64,000 nt of DNA, taken from the NCBI RefSeq assembly GCF_020520425.1, contig NC_079489.1:22096001-22160000 (forward strand), given 5' to 3'. The notes below the pieces were generated by a model that saw only the letters and a list, made by a program, of their open reading frames with translations, ran no database searches and was not told the origin of the DNA. A program made the position numbers and the translations under genes. Shown here piece after piece: positions 1 through 10,910 of this stretch; position 1 is the first letter of the stretch; each line of letters begins with the position of its first letter. The DNA is from Spinacia oleracea (lineage: Eukaryota; Streptophyta; Magnoliopsida; Caryophyllales; Amaranthaceae).

Positions 1-29
1 GTATATGTGACTTGGTCATTCTATTTGGG

Positions 30-911
30 TCAGTAAATGCGTCTGGCAATTGATTTGCTAAGCTTTGTAAATGAATTATCTTCTAATTCACATTGTTTAG
101 TACGAGGATCAAGATGAGACAATGATAATTCATTCCAACTGATTTCCTTCTCCAGCTGTTTATTTTCTCCCCCTAATGTTGGGAATACTGACTCATTAAA
201 ATGACAGTCTACAAATCGAGCCTTAAATAGATCCCCTGTAGATGGCTCTAGATATTTAATTATTGATGGGGATTCAAATCCAACATATATTCCTAACCTC
301 CTTTGAGGGCCCATCTTAGAACGTTGTGGTGGAGCAATTGGTACATATACAGCACATTCAAAGATTTTCAGATGGGAAATATTTGGTTCCTGACCAAAAA
401 CCAATTGTGATGGGGAGAACTTTTGATTACTCGTTGGCCTGATGCGAATTAATGATGCTGCATGTAATATAGCATGTCCCCAAGCAGAGATTGGGAGTTT
501 GGACTTCATAATTAATGGTCTAGCAATCAACTGGAGACGTTTGATTAATGATTTAGCTAGACCATTTTGTGTATGAACATGTGCTACAGGATGTTCAACA
601 CTTAGCCCAATGGACATGCAATAATTATCAAAGGCTTGAGAAGTGAATTCACCAGCATTATCAAGACGAATTGCCTTCATAGGGAAATCTGAAAAATGTG
701 CTCGTAATCTAATCAACTGAGCAAGTAGTCTCGCAAACGCCAGGTTGCGAGTTGATAACAAGGATACATGTGACCATCTACTAGATGCGTCAATTAAAAC
801 TATAAAATATCTAAATGTTCCACACGATGGGTGAATTGGCCCACAAATATCTCCTTGTATACGTTCCAGAAAATTGATCTTTATTTTGGCTGATGAGGGC
901 CGTACTTTCAA
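30..911 (-). pseudogene. Ty1/copia integrase core (fragment of pol)
   Basis: A 293-codon open stretch encodes the catalytic core of a copia integrase, which inserts element cDNA into the host genome. Recognisable blocks in order are GDICGPIHPSCGTFRYF with the first catalytic Asp, the RLDNAGEF block with the second Asp, and the region where GxxER(K) with the catalytic Glu is expected; here it reads NGLAKSLIKR, so the third acidic residue is lost. The downstream GKPPN-like block appears as GQEPNISHLKIFECAVYVP. Reading starts from the preceding pre-integrase domain, not from the first Met, because copia pol is one polyprotein. Reverse transcriptase and RNase H would lie beyond the left window edge. 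With the missing Glu and upstream stops this is a dead copy. Confidence 0.85.
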
Positions 912-1510
912 CTTGCCTTGTGAGCAAGCAACACATGAGAAATCATTAGCAAGAATCTTCTTCTTCAGTGAATGCCCACATGAATTTTAAATTATTTTTC
1001 GCATCATTATTGAACCGGGGTGGCCCAACCGGTCATGCCAAACAATGAAATTATCAGTAAACTTCTGGTTTACTGTAGCATATGTTTCAATTGTATTGAT
1101 TTTAGTGTAGTACAAACCAGTGGAGAATGCAGGTAATTTCTCCAAAATATGCTTAGTGCCTTGGACAATACCCGTGATGTGAAGGTATTCAAAATTTCCT
1201 TCACTTATTGTCTCAACTATCCATTATGTGGAATATATTTAAAGCTCAATAAATTTCTTTGAGACTTGGGAGAATATAATGCATTAATGATTTCAAATTT
1301 CGATCCCATAGGCAATAATATATTTTCTCTTCCGGAGCCTTCAATTATCTTTGTACTACCTGATATAGTACTCACACTAGTTTCTTTCATTGTCAAATGA
1401 GAGAAATATCTCTTTCTTTTCAGTATGGTATGCGTAGTTATATTGTCTGATAGGCATAAATCTTCACCATTCATTGCTAACTGAAGTTGAGGGGTATTCA
1501 TGTTCTTCAA
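912..1510 (-). pseudogene. Copia protease / GAG-pre-integrase region, degenerate
   Basis: Continues the pol gene upstream of the integrase on the minus strand. Near 900-1060 the pre-integrase zinc-binding signature can be read: WHDRLGHPGS, then a CxxC pair in FSCVACSQGK. An in-frame TAA interrupts it near 986. An open segment at 1217-1510 resembles the stretch after the copia protease (blocks like IINALYSPKSQRNLLSF), but the DTG/DSG active site expected just before it is not recognisable. Position, order and strand match the flanking gag and integrase remnants, so this is one decayed polyprotein. Confidence 0.7.
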
Positions 1511-1666
1511 ATAAATGAAATAACAATAATATATAAGAATAATTTAATAATCGAAATCAATGCCATACGAAATCATAGTTCAAACAAATAAAATCCAAAA
1601 TAAAATAACATGAATCCAAGAAAACAAATTTTTATTCTTATGACCATAAACGACTCTAATGATTAA

Positions 1667-2320
1667 TTATTCCCTTCAGTGGTGGTGAGAAAATCAGCAA
1701 CTTCCAGGTGAGTTGTATCGCCACGATCAAAGTCACATTCGCCATCTTCGTACACAAGATTTGTTTCTACTTTCTTTCCCTTTTGCTTCAATGATTGTTA
1801 ATAGAGCTCAACCAAATGTTTTGGTGTACGACATGTACGAGACCAATGACCTTTTCCTCCACATCGCCTAACATACATTGGTCCCATTTTCGCTTTTATC
1901 TTTATCTTATTTGTTACCATCTTTATTCTCCCACTTCTGGTGGGGATACGAGCTCTTGAAAGAACCACCACGGCCTCTACCTCGACCATATCCATATCCA
2001 CGTCCACGTCCACGTCCTTGACCACGTCCTCGGCCACTATTGTTGGCATGATATTTTTCTTTCCATTATGGGATGTCACATTCGCTTCAGGGAATGGAGT
2101 AGAGCCAGTTGGACGTGATTCTTGATTTTTCATTAATAACTCGTTATTTTGCTCAGCCACAAGGAGACAAGATATAAGTTTAGAATATTTCTTAAATCCC
2201 TTTTCACGATATTGTGTCTGCAGGACAATGTTATTTGCGTGAAAGGTAGAGTAGGTTTTCTCTAACATTTCTGCATCAGTGATCTTCTCTCCACATAACT
2301 TCAATTGTGAAGTAATTAGG
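1667..2320 (-). pseudogene. Copia gag C-terminal half with broken zinc knuckle
   Basis: Encodes the C-terminal half of a copia Gag, the particle protein that packages element RNA. The block LKLCGEKITDAEMLEKTYST and the following YREKGFKKYSKLISCLLVAE are typical of plant copia Gag. A frameshift near 1970-2050 throws the Arg/Gly-rich tract into an Asp/Val-rich frame; the RGRGRG reading is visible in the adjacent frame. The CCHC zinc knuckle near 1830 reads VRRCGGKGHWSRTC, so its first Cys is lost. An in-frame TAA follows HLVELY at about 1799, and recognisable Gag sequence continues to about 1667. The N-terminal half of gag is missing. Confidence 0.8.
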
Positions 2321-3058
2321 ACTTAGACATATCCATATAAAGTTGTAATCTAATTTCGTAGTTAAAAAAAAAATCATACATATAAGTCCATACTAAATAC
2401 AGTCGGGCAAACTAACAAAAATAATCAGATCCATTACTAAATAACCAAAGACATACTAATAAAATCGTGTCTAACATGATACTATGAGATTGTAATTTAA
2501 TAAGGAGAAACAAAGTTCGAACTTGCGGCATAATCTTTAAACTTTTGAACAAAGACAAACAAGATGACATAACATATAAGTTTTACCATAAGATAAACAA
2601 TTAATGACATGCAGCGATTTAATGACATTATCAATCCATAAGAGATAATAATGGTGATCTAATCAAAACAAAAAAGTTGCTAATCAACCGAGTATTTTTT
2701 GAAAATAAAGTACGAATTGTCGCTCAATAAAATACGGAGTATTGAAAAAGAAATCCAACATCTGATGTTAATCAACAGACATAGAATTGCTAATACAATG
2801 CTAAATTTCTAATCAATCAAACATATTGCGGCAAATACAACAATTCTTATCGCATGAAAAAAAAATATGACAGGATAGCATACGATTTAAAATCCAAAAA
2901 TAGATTTATCGAATTCAAAACAATCTAATATTTGACGGCACAATATTAAACATAAAACTCATATATAATACGGAGTACGCACTTACCTTGAATCTGACTG
3001 TGGTAGTTTCCTTGAGTTTTCTTTCTGCTCAGTCGGCTAGGGTTTGGTGTTGATAACG
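2321..3058 (-). other. AT-rich stretch replacing the gag N-terminus
   Basis: Between the copia 5' LTR and the gag remnant lie about 740 bases without coding similarity, where the first 130 or so residues of Gag should be. On the minus strand the stretch begins with CAAG|GTAAGTGCG, a good splice-donor look-alike near 2985, and contains two copies of AATACGGAGTA. It may be a deletion replaced by filler, or an intron-like segment. The primer-binding region, beginning CGTTATCAACACC on the minus strand, adjoins the LTR at about 3045-3058. Confidence 0.4.
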
Positions 3059-3230
3059 TGTTGTGAATAAACAGGAGGATGAGGAGTAAGAGAGAGAATA
3101 GTGTTGTCTGTATTATTCCATATAGTACCGGGTATATATAGGATACAATAGTTAGGGTTTTACTGAACCCTAGAATATTCCTAAAACATTAACGGGGGTA
3201 TAATTGGCATCCATATTATATTTCATAACA
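3059..3230 (-). repeat. Short copia 5' LTR (172 bp)
   Basis: On the minus strand the segment starts TGTTATGAAATATAATATGG and ends CACAACA, giving TGTT/AACA ends. A TATA-like run (CCTATATATACC on minus, at about 3128-3142) lies inside, as expected for an LTR promoter. The next minus-strand bases, CGTTATCAACACC, match the primer-binding motif seen after many plant copia LTRs. The element runs leftwards through gag, protease and integrase and leaves the window, so its second LTR cannot be checked here. Confidence 0.65.
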
Positions 3231-3820
3231 ATATATGATATAATATTGGATTTTACGTACAACAAGTTAATCAGTAAATTTGAAACAAAAGAAACCCAAA
3301 ACCCTTCCCTTGAAAACGTCATTCAGATTACCATCAAAAGCAAGAGAAGTTTTTTTCTCTTCCGTTCTAGCAGACGTTGGTGTTCAACTGGTGTTCTTGG
3401 ACTAAATAGAGCAGCATCACTTGAGGCTCTAAGATCTTCGAAGCTTGCATACTAACGGGAGAACACGCTACAAAGGTGATTATTCTTTCATCATAATCTG
3501 ATTCATATTATTGTTATGCATATGATCATGTGATAGATGTTAGAAAATCATTTCTTGAAATTTCGCTTTATGCATCTGTATTATCCTACAGTGATATCGG
3601 TTTTAGCCTCTTACATAATATTTTATGATCATGATTTGTAAAATATTGTTATTGAGAATCAAAGCTTGAGATATATTGAATGAGCAAAGGCCATGTATAT
3701 ACTACACCAATACGTTAGCCTATCCTAATACTATTAGGCCTAGGACTTTAAACTTCCTACTACCCGTAACTATTAGGCCTAATAGTAACTTTAAATTTCG
3801 TATAAAGTAACTACTCGTAA
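3231..3820. other. Intergenic, no recognisable gene
   Basis: AT-rich sequence without a supported coding region. An open stretch at 3204-3455 has no family resemblance and straddles the LTR edge, so it is not called. Confidence 0.6.
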
Positions 3821-4053
3821 GCCCTGTTCGGTATCGTTTTTTATTTTCAGTTTTCTGTGTTTTACGAAACTAAAAACCAAAATATAAAAAGCACAAAAAG
3901 TAGTTTTCAGTTTTTTGTTTTCAATTTTCAAAATCAACATAATTACTATAAGTATAACTATTTTTTAGCTCATTCAAAGGTGGTGCCTTGAACATAAAAG
4001 GTTATGGGGAATAAACTGGAGAGGAATTACACAAGCAATTAACAACAACTCAG

Positions 4054-5480
4054 GTGATACAAGTTCTATCCCCTATTACATATCGCATTTCAATTTGCAT
4101 CAATGAGTGGCTTCCTAGAGCAAAATTAGAATTCCAATTTTGGCAGCAAAGAATGAAAGAGAATTGGATAAAGCATGGGGATTGTCCAACATCTACTCTT
4201 TATAGGAGAGTTAAGCAAAGGAAATCAAAAAATGAAATTCTAACTCTGAAAGTTGGGGATGATGAATGGGTTGAGGGTCAAGAAATTGTTTCAACTCTAA
4301 TAGTCAACGAACTTAAAGATATCTTGAATCCAACTACCTTTGAGGACCATGGAACTGAGGTTGACCTAGTGTTAAGAGAACTTGATCTACCAAGACTCAC
4401 AAGTCACCAAGTGGATACGTTAGTCACCCCCTTCACATCAATTGAAATTAGGAAGACAATGTTCCAAATACACAAGACGAGATCACCGGGTCCGGATGGG
4501 TTCATCGCTGAATTCTTTCACACTTTCTGGGATAAAGTAGGCTCCCATGTTACAAATGGTATCCAACAATTTTTTGAAACGGGGTTTTTACTGAAGGAAT
4601 GGAACCAAACACTCCTAGTCATGATACCAAAAGTGGAAACACCGGAATTGGCATCACATTTTAGGCCAATAAGTCTTTGCAACACGATATACAAATGCAT
4701 TTCGAAGTGTATGGTTAATAGATTAAAGGTTTTATTACCTTTTTTAATATTGGACTATCAACATGCCTTTATTCCGGTTCGCAATATGGAAGACAACATT
4801 TTGATAAGCCATGAACTTCTCAACGTCATCAATACAAGGAAAAACCGGGATCTAGGAGTTATTAAGCTAGATATGTCAAAGGCCTACGACAGAGTAAATT
4901 GGCTTTTCCTGCTTAAAGTGCTGCGAATGTATGGATTTCCACAGTCCTGGATCCAACTTATACACCAATGCATATCAACGGTTTCTTACAAAGTGTTGGT
5001 TAATGGAAAGACTTCATCAGCCTTTAAACCTTCATGTGGCTTACGTCAGGGGGACCCCTTGTCACCGTACCTTTTTCTCTTTTGCATGGATATTCTATCT
5101 AGAATGCTCCAAATGGCAGAAAACATCAAACAAATTCAAGGCATCAAAGTCTCAAGAAGATCCCCACCCATATCTCATCTCTTTTTTGCGGATGATGCAA
5201 TGATATTTTCAAAGCTGAACCAGTTTATGCAACTAATGTGATCGGAATATTGGAAAGATTTGGGAATGTTTCGCGTCAGAAGCTAAATTTCTTAAAGTCA
5301 TTTGTGAAATTTTCACCAACGATGAATGCGGATAGGAAGGATGAGCTGAGAAACATTCTAGCAATGACGAAAGTGGACAACATAGGGAAGCAACTTGGAG
5401 TACCTATTGACCTGGATAGAAGGAAATCAGTCTCCTTTCAACCTTTGATTAATAAGGTCGTGGAAAAAGTTCTGTCTTAG
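4054..5480 (+). pseudogene. LINE reverse transcriptase domain
   Basis: Encodes the LINE reverse transcriptase that copies element RNA at the nicked target. Visible motifs in order: KTRSPGPDGF, FRPISLCNTIYK, QHAFIPVRNMEDN, KLDMSKAYDRVNW with a catalytic Asp, GLRQGDPLSPYLF, and HLFFADDAMIF, whose FADD carries the catalytic Asp pair. The reading frame shifts just after FADD, near 5235, continues to a stop at 5480, and is picked up again further on. The catalytic residues survive, but frameshifts make this copy inactive. Coding similarity probably begins before the first Met, near 3990. Confidence 0.88.
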
Positions 5481-6002
5481 ACAAGCCTTCGAATTTCTCA
5501 GCCAGCAAAACTCATCCTCATTCAATCAATTCTCTTGAGTTTATCAGCTCATGTTATGAGATGTTTCAAGCTACCATTAGCAATTGCAAACAAGATTGAC
5601 TCTGTGATTACAAGATTTTGGTGGGCTTCGAATGGGGATAGAGGAATCCATTGGGTGAATCGCGAGATGATCCAAAAACCTAAAGGTTTAGGTGGTTTAG
5701 GGATAAGGTCTGTAAGCACTCTAAACGATACAATGCTTTTTAAGCAGGCACTAAGGTTACACCAGAACCCTAAACTATTGGTCTCCAAAGTTCTATTCAA
5801 CACACAAGGGTGTTTTGTTTGCAAGGAAAGGAACGCTTTGGCTGCAAAGCAGACTCTATCATGGGGTAGAAGGGGTTTGGCTAATGCAGTACGCTTATTT
5901 GATGAAGGAATGGCATGGAAAATAGGAAATGGTTGTAATACTAAGGCAACGTCCATGGCTTGGGTTAATGGCTCCATACCACAGGTAAAGAATAACCAAT
6001 AA
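5481..6002 (+). pseudogene. LINE post-RT linker region
   Basis: Continues the LINE polyprotein in a new frame after the stop at 5480. The stretch ITRFWWASNGDRGIHWVNR and the later KGLGGLGIRSVSTLNDTML are typical of the region between the reverse transcriptase and the zf-RVT finger in plant L1 proteins. It ends at an in-frame stop near 6002; the reading resumes at about 6023. Confidence 0.8.
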
Positions 6003-6022
6003 TCTCATGTGCAAGCAAGTGG

Positions 6023-7231
6023 ATGGTTAAAGATTTCATAACTCCAGAAGGGATATGGGACTCAAGGTTGATTAGAGAAAGGTTTGAATGGAAAGATGCA
6101 ACGGCAATCTTGTCACTGGAAACACCTAGTTTGCATCATGATGATCACAAATACTGGAAGTTTCACCCAACGGGAAAGTTCACGATAAAATCAGGATATG
6201 CTTTTTTATCAGGCTTTACTCAAGAGAGCCAACATCAACTTGGAACGTTATCCAAACTTATCTGGAAGCTGAAAATCCTCCCAAAATGGAGGGTATTTCT
6301 TTGGAAATTGATCCATAAGGCTTTGGCAACTAAGGATAACCTGGCTCATCGAGGCATGGTGGTTAACAATGAATGTGACTACTGTGGTGCAACAGGAGAA
6401 TCGACCCAACATATTTTTCGAACATGCAGCCTTGCAAAATTAGTTTGGAAATTAAGCTCCCTTACTATTTTCTTGGACACCAATGGAACCATTAGCTTTG
6501 AGGAATGGTTTCAACGATATATCCTGCTTTTTCATAGCGAGGATGGTAAGGACAGTCAGAGAATCGACATCTTTGTGGCGGTTTTATGGAGTTTATGGTT
6601 GGCTAGGAATGCTAGAAACTACAAAAACGAGGAAATACATGCAAGGGGAATTCTGTTTGGTGTATCTCAAGAATTACACAAGTGCAATATTTTCAAGAAC
6701 AACAGACCGGGAGTGGAGAATATTGATGCTTCCTTAAATTCTCAACACTTAGTTCAACCACCTGGATTCCTCCATGTTCAACTTGGCAAGGAACAATCCT
6801 TTTATCCTAACTTTGTTTTGCAGGTTGATGGTTCATGGGACAAAAACACTAGAAAAGCGGGCGCAGGATGGGCTATCTTTAATCCAACGACAAAGGAGAC
6901 AACGGATGGAGGAGGAAGCTATGATTTAGCACACACACCCTTACAATTGGAAGCACATGCATGCCTCAAAAGTATCTTATGGTGCAAGAATCAAGGGCTG
7001 GATGAGATTCTAATATTAACGGATTCAGCAAACCTACTATCCAATCTGGAGTTCACAACAAAGGAGCCACACATTACCATACTACGGACATTAGCCCAAA
7101 TCAAGGAGGCGGCTTCTAATTTCAAGGCATGTGTCATCATTAAAGCTGATCGACAACAAGTCCGGAGGACGCACATCATTGCCAACAACTGTCGTAGATA
7201 CGGGATTTCTTTTTCGAGTAACATAGTATAA
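6023..7231 (+). pseudogene. LINE zf-RVT and RNase H region
   Basis: About 402 codons forming the C-terminal part of the LINE polyprotein. The zf-RVT finger is visible as CDYCGATGESTQHIFRTC (about residues 114-131), followed by a Trp-rich segment. RNase H begins near residue 270 with LQVDGSWDKNTRKAGAGWA (catalytic Asp), then LQLEAHACLKS (catalytic Glu), then ILTDSANLLS (third Asp). RNase H removes element RNA after cDNA synthesis. This part is open to the stop just before the poly(A) tail. Confidence 0.88.
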
Positions 7232-7344
7232 GGAACTTTAGCTATTGTCAAAAAAAAAAAAAAAAAAAGAATTAATCTAGATCTTATGACTTTTTAAAAC
7301 AAAAAAACCAAAAACTGAAAATTGAGGTGATACTAAACATGTCC

Positions 7345-8121
7345 TAATCTACTCGATTAGAGTAAAGTTAAATCAGGAAATGTTTGTTAGAAATACCAAC
7401 ACTTTATAACGAAAATATGTCTTTCTTCCTCATATCAACTCCCGGGTTACGGTTTGAGTTGTGTTCGTGTCAATTTTGCAAAGTCTTACTCCTATATAAT
7501 GTTTCTTTTTGAAATAACTACTTCCTTTTATAGATTAGTATATGGTGGGGGAGTGGTAGAGGACTAGAGGGGGGCTCTGGAAAAAAGCCCGTGAATGATT
7601 TAATTCTGTTGTCTCTCACCATTCACCAACAACAACAACAACAACAACAACAACACCCTATTTTTCCTATTTTTAATCTTCAACCACAAGAAGCAATACA
7701 ACAAAATAGAGTCACGAGATGTCTTTTATTCTTTAATTTATTAGTTTATCACTAAGTATTATTATTAAACACCAACCACAATGTATTGGATTGCATTCTT
7801 TCCTTCTTTCAATTATCAAACTAGCCAAACAATGCCTTATCAAGGGTTTCTTTATCTTTCTTTTTTATCACACTAAAGAACGGCCCATTATTATTGAAAT
7901 CACATGACATTTTGTTGAAGAAGATTATAGAATGATGTATGTCAAATCCAATTTATCACTACTTGGATATTTTGTGAGGAAATTACAATATTTTGAAATT
8001 GACATAATTGATTTTATTACTACGTATGATTTTAAATATTTGGTTTACAATATTTATACTCTCCTCCCATAACTCATTCCTAAAATTTGTGAACCAAACA
8101 CCACTCTCTATAAAGTCATAA
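7345..8121. other. Intergenic AT-rich DNA with (CAA)n
   Basis: No coding region is supported. A (CAA)10 microsatellite lies at about 7627-7655. Confidence 0.6.
7627..7655 (+). repeat. (CAA)n microsatellite
   Basis: About ten uninterrupted CAA units. Confidence 0.95.
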
Positions 8122-8194
8122 TCTTATTTACAAGTGGTATACAATAAATATTGTATATCGGAGTGGGAAAAAAAAATCATTTTAATAAAAATTA

Positions 8195-8715
8195 CTAGTG
8201 TGTAGCCCGGGCGATGCCCCGGTTGCTACTTTGAATAATTAAAATTCGAAATTTTTTTCAACTCAATATTTGACTAAGATACATGTGACTATAAAAGTGA
8301 AAAGATGCATTAAGTTCATCAACTACACATGTACATTACCTTCACCATGCAAAATGATTTTCCTAATGTTTTAATTGTCTAATTCACGGTTTTCCTAATA
8401 TTGTAACTGTTATTTTTATTCTAATATAGTCCATACGAAATAAGAACATAAAAATTTAGTTGTTTTAGACTTCATGTTAACATGTACTCCGTATTATAAA
8501 TTAACATGCATGGATAAACAACAATTAGTGGTTGGTTAAGATGGTATGAGAGTTATTCTCCAAACTTGAGGTCTTGTGTTTGAACCTTATTGTATTGGTT
8601 TTTTGTTGTCAATAACATCACATAACCTTGGTGAGTGGATGATGTGGCGTAAGCAGGAGAGTTCTATATGACACATAAACATTTTTCGCAACGCCTTTTA
8701 ATATATTAGTATAGA
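8195..8715 (-). mobile_element. Non-autonomous Helitron (521 bp)
   Basis: On the minus strand it starts TCTATACTAATATATTAAAA and ends with a GC-rich hairpin (CCGGGGCATCGCCCGGG) followed by a short spacer and CTAG. Insertion is between A and T, the Helitron target. The MITE copy at 14177-14497 gives the unoccupied site: ATTA followed by TTTC at 14376/14377 in reverse complement. There is no Rep/helicase gene, so it depended on trans-acting proteins. A tRNA-like stretch near 8525-8600 may be a SINE relic. Confidence 0.85.
8525..8600 (+). repeat. Possible tRNA-derived SINE head
   Basis: TGGTTGGTTAAGATGGTA looks like a polymerase III A box, and TGTTTGAACC about 45 bases later resembles a B box. 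It lies inside the Helitron. No tail or target duplication is visible, so the call is weak. Confidence 0.3.
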
Positions 8716-8911
8716 TTTGTTCAAAATCACTAATAATGTATAAATTAATCATTTTACCCTTTAAAATGTTTATCCATCAACTTTTTTTATAATATAAAAG
8801 TTAATCAAAACATATAATAGTTATAAAAAAAACTAGGTAAAAGTTATAAAAATTGGATAAAATTTATGATGATGTACAATAAATTTATTATACACCTTGT
8901 GCGTGTAAGAC

Positions 8912-9471
8912 CTTTTAATAAATCAATTTTGCATAGTCTTGCACGCAACAAAAGAAATTACAATGATTAACAACATTGGAATAATGTTTAATGAGGAAAT
9001 AAAACAAGGTGCACAGGCAAAATAAAGTTTTAGTCCTAACTTTTTTTTTTAGCTAGTTTTCTGTCAGACAATTTACTAATTGTACATGTTTATCCGCGAG
9101 TTAGAGCCATGTAAAGGGCGAGAGATTTAATTTATCATGTGCTTTGAAAGTTTACTACATTTTCAGAAATTTTATTCACTTTCCGTTTAGGGGTATGTCT
9201 TCCTTGTATCTATTTGCTTTTATTTTGTTTCATTTATAAGTTTTTATTCATATTTTACCGCGCTCCACTTCATTCGAGGGCCAATTATATTTTACTCTTA
9301 TTTTTTTTCTATTATATGTAAAAGTACTTACTTGGTGGTCTTAATTTTGTGTTTTTTCTAGTTTATGTTGCTATAGCAACATAGTAGAACTCGATAAAAA
9401 GGAGGTAGTATGAGTTAAGTGATGTTTTACAAGAATTTTTACAACCACTTTTGGTTGAAGTATGGTAAGAC
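8912..9471. other. Intergenic, nothing recognised
   Basis: AT-rich DNA with no supported coding region or element ends. Confidence 0.6.
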
Positions 9472-9620
9472 TAGGGGTGTTCAGAAAGAAACTAATCCGG
9501 TCTCCAAGTTGAAAATTCATATTTTTCGGTTTCCGGTCTAGTCATCTCCAAAACCGATTAGGTTTTGGATCAAACCGGTTTAAACTTACAAAATATTAAT
9601 ACAAACCATTTTAAAATTTA

Positions 9621-9789
9621 GGGCTCGTTCAGTATCGTATTTTATTTGCAACTTTCTCTTTTAATAAAACTAAATACCAAAATGTGAAACCACAAAGTAG
9701 TTAGTTTATGATTCAATCAAGATCATATAAATTTCAAAAAAAAATGAAAAACAAAAAACGGAAAACTAGCTGTGATATCGAACGAGCCC
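9621..9789. mobile_element. Tourist-like MITE (169 bp)
   Basis: Ends are GGGCTCGTTCAGTATCG and the inverted CGATATCACAGC... GAACGAGCCC. Similar to the split element at 3821-7344, including the internal AACTAAATACCAAAATGTGAA-type stretch. The left flank is TTA and the right flank TAG, so the 3-bp target duplication has one mismatch. Confidence 0.65.
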
Positions 9790-9866
9790 TAGTATGTTGG
9801 AAAGGTTACTATATTAGGGGTCTTTATTTTATCTTTAAGAAAAGTGTTGGATAATTAGTTTTCTAT

Positions 9867-10092
<226 letters not shown>

Positions 10093-10358
10093 AAAATTCA
10101 AAATATATATTGAAATAAGTCCACAACTGATCCAAATCGGTTTGGTCCGGGTATCAAACCGAATTTTCCGATCCAGTTTGGATCCAGTCAAAGCATAATC
10201 GGTTCGGTCTCCAAATCTTAACTATAAAAAAATTGATCTTCGATCTTATTCCAGGGTTTGGACCAGTGAACGCCCCTAAGTACGATTACTAACATCAATC
10301 ACGTACTATATACTAAAAGACATACCAATAATGACCTGTGTCATCTCCTGATGCGTAC

Positions 10359-10418
10359 TGAACTTATTTGAACTTAACTGAACTTATTTGAACTTAACTG
10401 AACTTATCTAAACTTATT
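10359..10418 (+). repeat. 20-bp tandem repeat, about three units
   Basis: Unit TGAACTTATTTGAACTTAAC is repeated, with the last copy diverging. Confidence 0.8.
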
Positions 10419-10580
10419 TTGTCAGAAATAAGTCGAACATAACAGGGCTTAAATGTGGTCAACGGGTTGTATTTGGTTTCAAGCCTAATACAGATCGGAA
10501 TATAATAATTACATATTGGTTCTTATTACAAATTGTATTGTTGGATATATACTTATAGTCTTACACGAGTATAAGTTATA

Positions 10581-10908
10581 CTCCCTCCGTCCCGGAATAC
10601 TTGACCTGTTTTCCTTATCGGGCCGTCCCTTAATACTTGACCTGTTTCTAAAAATGGAAATATTCTAACAATATTATATTATTTCTCACTCCACCCCTAT
10701 TAACCCACCTACCCCCTACTCCATACAAAAAATAATTAAAAATTCAACTCCTACTCTCCCCCAACCCCACCCCTTCACACATTTCCCACTAACTACATTA
10801 AACTAATACCCCACTATCAACTACTACCTATTAAATTAAATAAGTCAATTCAAGTCCCTTAAACTCTGTGCCGGTCAAATCGGGTCGAGTATTCCGGGAC
10901 GGAGGGAG
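10581..10908. mobile_element. Complete Stowaway MITE (328 bp)
   Basis: It begins CTCCCTCCGTCCCGGAATAC and ends with the exact inverted sequence, flanked by TA on both sides (10579-10580, 10909-10910). This is the Tc1/mariner-derived Stowaway structure. The interior is non-coding with CCCACC-rich tracts. Confidence 0.95.
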
Positions 10909-10910
10909 TA

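Larger units (their letters stand above)
3975..7269 (+). mobile_element. 5'-truncated L1-type LINE with poly(A) tail
   Basis: A non-LTR retrotransposon running on the plus strand. It consists of a reverse transcriptase, a zinc-finger (zf-RVT) region and a C-terminal RNase H, ending with a poly(A) run at about 7251-7268. ORF1 and the apurinic endonuclease are absent, the usual result of incomplete target-primed reverse transcription. A clear target duplication was not found. It interrupts a Tourist-like MITE. Confidence 0.85.
3821..7344. mobile_element. Tourist-like MITE split by a LINE
   Basis: The left end reads GCCCTGTTCGGTATCG and continues into TTTTCAGTTTTCTG. The reverse complement of the right end reads GGACATGTTTAGTATCA and continues into TTTTCAGTTTTTGG. 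Both ends are flanked by TAA (3818-3820 and 7345-7347), the 3-bp target type of PIF/Harbinger elements. The two arms total about 230 bp and are separated by the LINE insertion. A related uninterrupted copy lies at 9621-9789. Confidence 0.65.
8122..8911. mobile_element. AT-rich TIR MITE, copy 1 (split by a Helitron)
   Basis: The ends resemble each other in inverted orientation: the left end includes AAGTGGTATACAATAAAT, and the reverse complement of the right end includes AAGGTGTATAATAAATTTAT. An uninterrupted relative in opposite orientation lies at 14177-14497. Without the internal Helitron it would be about 270 bp. No coding capacity. Confidence 0.65.

Noticed and set aside
1940..2125. Ser/Thr-rich plus-strand frame
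   Set aside because: It is the antisense of the Arg/Gly-rich part of the copia gag remnant.
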